A stretch of DNA of 9,417 nucleotides from NCBI GenBank assembly GCA_028687525.1, contig JAQTZX010000038.1, forward strand, positions 1 through 9,417, in the 5' to 3' direction. Source of the stretch: Candidatus Omnitrophota bacterium (GTDB lineage Bacteria; Omnitrophota; Gorgyraeia; Gygaellales; Profunditerraquicolaceae). Below the pieces are notes generated by a model, which was given only the letters and a program-made list of their open reading frames with translations, was not told where the DNA came from and searched no databases. Made by a program: the position numbers and the translations under genes. Below, in pieces: positions 5,135-9,417 of the stretch (position 1 is the first letter of the stretch; each line of letters starts with the position of its first letter).

Positions 5135-6928
5135 ATGTTCAAAGAATACTTTAAATTCGTCAGGTTTCTGAAGCCTCATTCCGGATTGCTCGGCCTTGCC
5201 GTTTTTTTCATGGCTGTTTCGTCAGTTTTTGACTGGGTTTCCATTGCCATGATCGTTCCTGCTTCCGATAAGATCCTGAATAACGGCAAGATCATCTTTC
5301 CGGTCTCCCTGCCTTCGTCGGCCGGCGCCGTGGTCGCTTATTTCAATTCTCTGAAACAGACGGAACTGCTGAAAATGCTGATCATTTTCGTCCCGGTACT
5401 TTTCCTGCTTAAGGGGGTATTCAATTTCCTCTATTCTTATTACATGTCGTTGATAGGGCAGTTGTGTATCCGGGACATCCGGTTTTTGCTGTACGAAAAG
5501 ATCCAGGGGCTTTCCCTGGATTATTTCAGCAAAAAACGCGCCGGCGAACTTATTTCCCGCATCACCAATGACGTGAAAGTGGTGGAGAACGCTCTTTCAT
5601 ACGGGGTCACGGATCTGGTTTATCAGTCTTTTCTGGTCGGTATATTCACTTGTACCATTTTCTATATCCACTGGAAACTGGCGTTGAGCGCTTTGGTAAT
5701 GATCCCGTTGGTCGTTCTCCCGATCGTAAAAGTAGGGAGGGTCCTGCGCAAGATATCCCGGCATTCACAGGAAAAAATGGCGGATATCAATTCTCTCCTG
5801 GTTGAGACCATCAGCGGTATCAGGATAGTAAAGGCATTTTCCATGGAACATCATGAAATAGAGAGGTTTAGAGTGCATAACCAGAGTTATTTCAAGCTGG
5901 CTATGCGGGCGACCAAGCGTATGCTTTTGTTAAGCCCCGCCACGGAATTCGTGGGAGTTCTTCTCGGGATTTTTGTCCTGGCCTGGGTGGGGCAGGATGT
6001 GATCGACGGCAAGATATCTTTCGGCGTTTTCGGCCTGTTCCTGGGATCGTTGTTTTCGTTGATCCGCCCGCTCAAAAAATTGAGCCAGGTGAATTCTCTG
6101 AACCAGCAGGCGGTGGCGGCAAGCGAACGTATATATGAGGTGCTGGATACACAGCCGACGGTGTTGGAAAAAGCGAATGCGATACGGGATTTTCCGTTCA
6201 AAGAGAAGATTGTTGTCGAGAACGTGTGGTTTAATTACGGGGAACTTCCGGTTCTTAAAGGTTTGAATATAGAGGTGAAAAAAGGGCGGATGGTGGCGGT
6301 TGTGGGGCCCAGCGGATCGGGAAAATCCACGCTTCTGGATCTGGTTTGCCGTTTTTACGATCCCGTGCGCGGCAGGATATTACTGGATGATCTTGATGTA
6401 AAAGAAGCAAGCATTGTTTCTCTGCGTAAACTGATCGGCATCGTTACCCAGGAGACCATTCTTTTTAACGATACCATACAGGGGAATATTGCGTACGGAA
6501 AACCAGGCGCAAGCCGGCAGGAGATAGAAGCCGCCGCGGCAATGGCTTATGCCGATGATTTTATCAAGCGGCTCCCCCGGGGATATGATACATTGATCGG
6601 TGACCGCGGCACCAAGCTTTCCGGAGGGGAGCGCCAGCGTATCGCCATCGCGCGGGCCTTGTTGAAGAATCCTCCCATTCTGATACTTGACGAAGCCACT
6701 TCTCAACTGGATACCGAGTCGGAACGCATCGTGCAGGAGGCTTTGAATAAGCTCATCGAAGGACGCACGGTTTTAGCGGTCGCGCACCGTCTTTCCACTA
6801 TAAAAAACGCTCATAAGATCATAGTCCTGGAAAACGGCACTATCGCGGAGCAGGGAAGCCATGATGAACTGTTCGCCGGTAACGGGGTGTATAGAAGGCT
6901 GTGCATGAGCCAGCATCTGCAGGTGTAA
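5135..6928 (+). CDS. msbA: ABC exporter, MsbA-like lipid A-core flippase (fused TMD-NBD half-transporter)
   Basis: The 597-residue half-transporter forms homodimers in this family and uses ATP to move lipids or drugs across the cytoplasmic membrane. The N-terminal part (about 1-330) holds the membrane domain, with hydrophobic segments near 17-42, 80-104, 160-178, 182-200, 268-288 and 295-312. The ATPase domain has Walker A GPSGSGKST (391-399), a Q-loop Gln (439), signature LSGGERQ (495-501), Walker B ILILDEA (515-521) and switch His551. All catalytic residues are intact. The lipid A-core substrate is inferred from neighbours (lpxB, rfaE1, kdsB, kdsA); motifs alone cannot separate MsbA from other multidrug or lipid exporters. 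The ATG at 5135 has only a weak GAG three bases upstream. An in-frame TAA at 5117-5119 rules out a longer start. Confidence 0.85.
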   Translation: MFKEYFKFVRFLKPHSGLLGLAVFFMAVSSVFDWVSIAMIVPASDKILNNGKIIFPVSLPSSAGAVVAYFNSLKQTELLKMLIIFVPVLFLLKGVFNFLYSYYMSLIGQLCIRDIRFLLYEKIQGLSLDYFSKKRAGELISRITNDVKVVENALSYGVTDLVYQSFLVGIFTCTIFYIHWKLALSALVMIPLVVLPIVKVGRVLRKISRHSQEKMADINSLLVETISGIRIVKAFSMEHHEIERFRVHNQSYFKLAMRATKRMLLLSPATEFVGVLLGIFVLAWVGQDVIDGKISFGVFGLFLGSLFSLIRPLKKLSQVNSLNQQAVAASERIYEVLDTQPTVLEKANAIRDFPFKEKIVVENVWFNYGELPVLKGLNIEVKKGRMVAVVGPSGSGKSTLLDLVCRFYDPVRGRILLDDLDVKEASIVSLRKLIGIVTQETILFNDTIQGNIAYGKPGASRQEIEAAAAMAYADDFIKRLPRGYDTLIGDRGTKLSGGERQRIAIARALLKNPPILILDEATSQLDTESERIVQEALNKLIEGRTVLAVAHRLSTIKNAHKIIVLENGTIAEQGSHDELFAGNGVYRRLCMSQHLQV

Positions 6929-6937
6929 TGCCGCAGA

Positions 6938-6963
6938 GAGTCCGCAATAGTCATTGCGGATTC
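6938..6963 (+). terminator. Stem-loop after the msbA-like gene
   Basis: GAGTCCGCAAT (6938-6948) pairs with ATTGCGGATTC (6953-6963) around an AGTC loop. This gives 11 bp with one G-T wobble, starting 10 bases after the stop codon. No T run follows immediately; an 8-T stretch comes about 25 nt later. It may protect the 3' end of the transcript or terminate inefficiently. It is not a classic intrinsic terminator. Confidence 0.45.
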
Positions 6964-7002
6964 AGGAAAAATGTTCAAAAAGGCCTTGTTTTTTTTCTTG
7001 AG

Positions 7003-7031
7003 TTGATTAAAATTATTTTTTGTGATACAGT
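7003..7031 (+). promoter_or_regulatory. Sigma70-type promoter for rfaE1-kdsB-kdsA
   Basis: TTGATT (7003-7008), a 17-nt spacer and TACAGT (7026-7031) are present, with an extended -10 TG at 7023-7024. The predicted start near 7038 leaves a leader of about 18 nt. The region is AT-rich, which raises the chance of a fortuitous match, but the architecture matches the other two promoters called here. Confidence 0.5.
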
Positions 7032-7055
7032 TATATGTTATTTTTTTGAGGGAAT

Positions 7056-8072
7056 ATGGGAAATCTTAAAGAAATAGTCGGACGGTTCGATAAAGCGAAA
7101 ATCCTGGTGATCGGAGATCTTATCCTGGATGAATATATCTGGGGTACCGTAGACAGGATATCTCCGGAGGCCCCGGTGCCGGTAGTCTGGGCAAAAAAAC
7201 GCACCCATGTCCCGGGCGGCGCGGCTAATGTGGCGTATAATATAAAGGCTTTTGACGCCGAGGTGTGCCTGGTGGGGGTGGTGGGGAAAGATAAGAACGC
7301 GCAGGTCCTGTTTTCCGAACTCAAAAAAAGAAAGATAGTCACCGGGGGTATTTTTATCGATCCCGGCAGATATACGACCGTTAAAACGCGTATCATCGCC
7401 GGGCACCAGCAGGTGGTGCGTTTAGACTGGGAACATGAGGAATCCCTGTCCAGGCAGGCGAATCAAAAGATCCTCGGTTTTATGAGGAAAAACATCCGTT
7501 TTTTCGACGCGGTTATAATCGAAGATTACGGGAAAGGCGTTATCAATAAGGAATTGGTGAGCGAAATGGTTTCCCTGGTTCATGGCGCCGGAAAGTATAT
7601 CACCGTGGATCCGAAAGAGGAACATTTTCAGTTTTACCGCGGCGCGACTGCCATTACTCCCAACCGTAAGGAGCTGGAGAACGCGATAAAGAACCTGAAG
7701 ATCAAGGATACCACCAATGAGTTTAAATTGAATGAATACCGGTTGTTTTCCGATAAGGATATCAGCCGCGCCGCCGAGCATATCATGAAATACCTGCGCC
7801 TGGATTCTCTTTTGGTTACGCTGGGGGAACAGGGCATGTGCCTTTTCGAAAAAGACGGAAGGAAGACCCATATTCCCACGGTTGCCCAGGAAGTGTTTGA
7901 CGTGTCCGGCGCGGGCGATACGGTGATCTCGGCGTTTACCCTGGGTATTTGCAGCGGGGCCGGGAAGCTGGAGGCGGCGCACATCGCCAATTATGCCGCC
8001 GGGATCGTGGTAGGCAAGATCGGTACCGCGGTGACTACGAGAGAAGAGTTGATCGAAAGTATGAACAGTTAA
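7056..8072 (+). CDS. rfaE1: D-glycero-beta-D-manno-heptose-7-phosphate kinase (monofunctional RfaE1/HldA type)
   Basis: This PfkB/ribokinase-fold enzyme phosphorylates heptose-7-phosphate at C1, using ATP, in the cytoplasmic route to ADP-heptose for the LPS core. The N-terminus reads ILVIGDLILDEYIWG (16-30), then ISPEAPVPVV (35-44) and the PGGAANVA substrate loop (53-60). TPNRKE lies at 201-206. The PfkB signature DVSGAGDT (282-289) contains the catalytic base Asp288, and KIGTA (321-325) is near the end. At 338 residues it is the kinase alone: the cytidylyltransferase-like domain of bifunctional HldE is absent, so the adenylyltransferase (rfaE2) must be encoded elsewhere. GAGG (7048-7051) lies 4 nt before the ATG. 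kdsB follows after a 34-nt gap, consistent with an operon. Confidence 0.93.
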   Translation: MGNLKEIVGRFDKAKILVIGDLILDEYIWGTVDRISPEAPVPVVWAKKRTHVPGGAANVAYNIKAFDAEVCLVGVVGKDKNAQVLFSELKKRKIVTGGIFIDPGRYTTVKTRIIAGHQQVVRLDWEHEESLSRQANQKILGFMRKNIRFFDAVIIEDYGKGVINKELVSEMVSLVHGAGKYITVDPKEEHFQFYRGATAITPNRKELENAIKNLKIKDTTNEFKLNEYRLFSDKDISRAAEHIMKYLRLDSLLVTLGEQGMCLFEKDGRKTHIPTVAQEVFDVSGAGDTVISAFTLGICSGAGKLEAAHIANYAAGIVVGKIGTAVTTREELIESMNS

Positions 8073-8074
8073 CA

Positions 8075-8092
8075 GGCGGGGGCATCTCCGCC
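8075..8092 (+). other. Intercistronic hairpin directly upstream of the kdsB ribosome binding site
   Basis: GGCGGGG (8075-8081) and CTCCGCC (8086-8092) form a 7-bp stem with one G-T wobble and a GCAT loop. It begins 2 nt after the rfaE1 stop codon and ends 3 nt before the AAGAGGA site (8096-8102) of kdsB. It could mark an mRNA processing or translation-control point; no T run follows, so it is unlikely to be a terminator. Confidence 0.4.
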
Positions 8093-8106
8093 GGAAAGAG
8101 GACACA

Positions 8107-8859
8107 ATGGACGTAATCGGCGTAATTCCGGCACGATATTCATCGACCCGTTTCGAGGGGAAAGTCCTGGCGGATATCAACGGCAAGCCTATGCTGCAGC
8201 ACGTGTGGGAGCGGGCGAAACAGTCACTGGTCCTGGATGAGCTGATCATCGCCTGCGATGATGAGCGGGTTTTTCAGGCCGCCAAAGAATTCGGCGCACG
8301 CGTGGTATTGACCGCGAAAGGGCATATCTCCGGTACGGACAGGATCGTGGAAGTGGTGAATCCCCTGGATGTCAAGGTGGTCGTCAATATTCAGGGGGAT
8401 GAGCCGCTCATTCATCCTACCATGATCGACCGCGTCGCGCAGACATTACTGAATGATAAGTCCCTGTTCATGGCTACAATAATCAAAAAGATCGACGATC
8501 CGGTACTGATCAATGATCCGCATGTGGTGAAAGTGGTGGCGGATAAGAATGATTTTGCGTTGTATTTTTCCCGTGCGCCTATCCCGTTCCATGCCGCCAA
8601 TTCCGGGGTGCAGTCGCCGGCGTATTACAAACACATCGGGCTGTACGGGTATACCAAGGATTTCCTTTTTACCTACAAGAACCTCGCGGTTTCCGACCTG
8701 GAAAAGATCGAGTGCCTTGAACAACTGCGGGTTTTGAAGGAAGGATACCGTATAAAAGTGATAGAGACGAAATACGATACCATTGGAGTCGATACTCCCG
8801 ATGATTTGGAAAGATTGAAGGAGTATCTGCGGGAAAACGATAATAAGAGTGCTCAATAA
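8107..8859 (+). CDS. kdsB: 3-deoxy-manno-octulosonate cytidylyltransferase (CMP-Kdo synthetase)
   Basis: KdsB activates Kdo with CTP, giving CMP-Kdo and pyrophosphate, the donor for Kdo transfer to lipid A. The 250-residue length is typical. Motifs include the nucleotide-binding start VIPARYSSTRFEGK (6-19), NIQGDEP (94-100, metal/CTP site), FSRAPIPF (154-161), HIGLYGY (176-182), LEQLRVLKEGYRIKV (204-218) and VDTPDDLE (228-235). The usual SSTRLPGK segment reads SSTRFEGK, a mild variation. AAGAGGA lies 4 nt before the ATG. Only 9 nt separate it from kdsA, so the two are almost certainly co-transcribed for consecutive Kdo steps. Confidence 0.97.
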   Translation: MDVIGVIPARYSSTRFEGKVLADINGKPMLQHVWERAKQSLVLDELIIACDDERVFQAAKEFGARVVLTAKGHISGTDRIVEVVNPLDVKVVVNIQGDEPLIHPTMIDRVAQTLLNDKSLFMATIIKKIDDPVLINDPHVVKVVADKNDFALYFSRAPIPFHAANSGVQSPAYYKHIGLYGYTKDFLFTYKNLAVSDLEKIECLEQLRVLKEGYRIKVIETKYDTIGVDTPDDLERLKEYLRENDNKSAQ

Positions 8860-8868
8860 TTTCTGATT

Positions 8869-9417
8869 ATGCGAAAAATAAAAATAGGATCTGTTTCGAT
8901 CGGTGCCGGGAGTCCCCTGGTCCTTATTGCCGGTCCGTGCGTGATTGAGTCCGAAGAGAGTTGTATGCGCACCGCCGGAAAAATAAAAGAGATATCCGGC
9001 AGGTTAGGCATTCCCCTGATTTTTAAATCGAGTTTTGACAAGGCGAACAGGATGTCCGTGGGGTCTTTTCGCGGCCCGGGTTTGAAAAAAGGCCTTTCCA
9101 TCCTGAAAAAAATTAAAAAGAAATACGGGTTTCCGGTTTTGAGCGATGTCCATTGCGCGAAAGATATCGCTTCTGCGCGCGAGGTGCTGGATGTGATCCA
9201 GATCCCCGCGTTTCTCTGCCGGCAGACCGATATCGTGCTGGCCGCCGCCAAATCCGGAAGGGTGGTAAATATCAAAAAGGGGCAGTTCCTGGCGCCGTGG
9301 GATATTATGCCTATTATTAAAAAAGCGGAATCTGCCGGGAATACGTCCATTATCATAACCGAACGAGGGGTCAGCTTCGGGTATAACAATCTGGTTACGG
9401 ATTTCAGGAGCCTGGCG
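8869..9417 (+). CDS. kdsA: Kdo-8-phosphate synthase, 3'-truncated by the window edge; probably metal-dependent type
   Basis: KdsA condenses phosphoenolpyruvate with arabinose-5-phosphate to Kdo-8-phosphate in the cytoplasm. The frame runs open to the right edge, giving the first 183 residues of an expected 260-280. Motifs are AGPCVIES (21-28), FKSSFDKANR (52-61), SFRGPG (66-71), LSDVH, QIPAFLCRQTD, NIKKGQFLAPWD and TERGVSFGYNNLV. Residue 24 is Cys, the metal-ligand position in enzymes such as that of Aquifex; the metal-independent E. coli enzyme has Asn there. I therefore infer a metal-dependent enzyme. The start ATG has no clear ribosome binding site and lies 9 nt after kdsB, suggesting translational coupling. 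The C-terminal half is outside the window. Confidence 0.96.
   Translation, partial: MRKIKIGSVSIGAGSPLVLIAGPCVIESEESCMRTAGKIKEISGRLGIPLIFKSSFDKANRMSVGSFRGPGLKKGLSILKKIKKKYGFPVLSDVHCAKDIASAREVLDVIQIPAFLCRQTDIVLAAAKSGRVVNIKKGQFLAPWDIMPIIKKAESAGNTSIIITERGVSFGYNNLVTDFRSLA

Noticed and set aside
7422..8249. Minus-strand open frame of 275 codons
   Set aside because: It is antisense to rfaE1 and the start of kdsB, and resembles no family.

Overview
The window looks like a chromosomal segment of a diderm (Gram-negative-type) bacterium. Its second half is devoted to the lipid A, Kdo and heptose core of lipopolysaccharide (LPS). Gene density is high, and two intergenic spaces are filled with palindromic repeats. 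The divergent bL27, the CCTGCC/GGCAGG and GGGGACGGTTCTAT palindromes, and the lpxB neighbourhood remind me of Omnitrophota-like or deltaproteobacterial-type genomes. That placement is inference from memory and is not proven by the sequence.

Layout. (1) 3-1070 (+) is the 3' part of a beta-CASP metallo-beta-lactamase-fold RNA nuclease, open at the left edge. (2) 1101-1390 (+) is a short transcription unit with its own extended -10 promoter, encoding a divergent ribosomal protein bL27. (3) About 1397-1592 is a long imperfect palindrome, apparently non-coding. (4) 1633-2754 (+) is an M48A (Ste24-like) membrane metalloprotease. (5) 2754-2863 is an inverted/direct repeat that fills the gap between two convergent genes. 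(6) 4931-2863 (-) is a Gfo/Idh/MocA oxidoreductase overlapping lpxB by 28 bp. (7) 4932-5134 is a divergent regulatory region with a perfect 20-bp palindrome and a near-consensus promoter. (8) 5135-9417 (+) carries an MsbA-type ABC exporter, a monofunctional heptose-7-phosphate kinase (rfaE1), kdsB and the start of kdsA. A promoter is also visible in front of rfaE1.

How the genes work together. LpxB condenses the two lipid A sugars at the inner membrane. The oxidoreductase co-transcribed with it may act on a UDP-sugar precursor. RfaE1 contributes to the activated heptose donor, and KdsA and KdsB make Kdo-8-phosphate and CMP-Kdo. The MsbA-like exporter would flip the finished lipid A-core. The left third (RNA nuclease, bL27, protease) has no evident link to LPS.

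I found no tRNA, rRNA, CRISPR array, transposase gene or phage gene. I see no wholly new multi-gene system. The points most worth a second look are the tail-less bL27, the palindromic repeat elements, and the oxidoreductase-lpxB pair.
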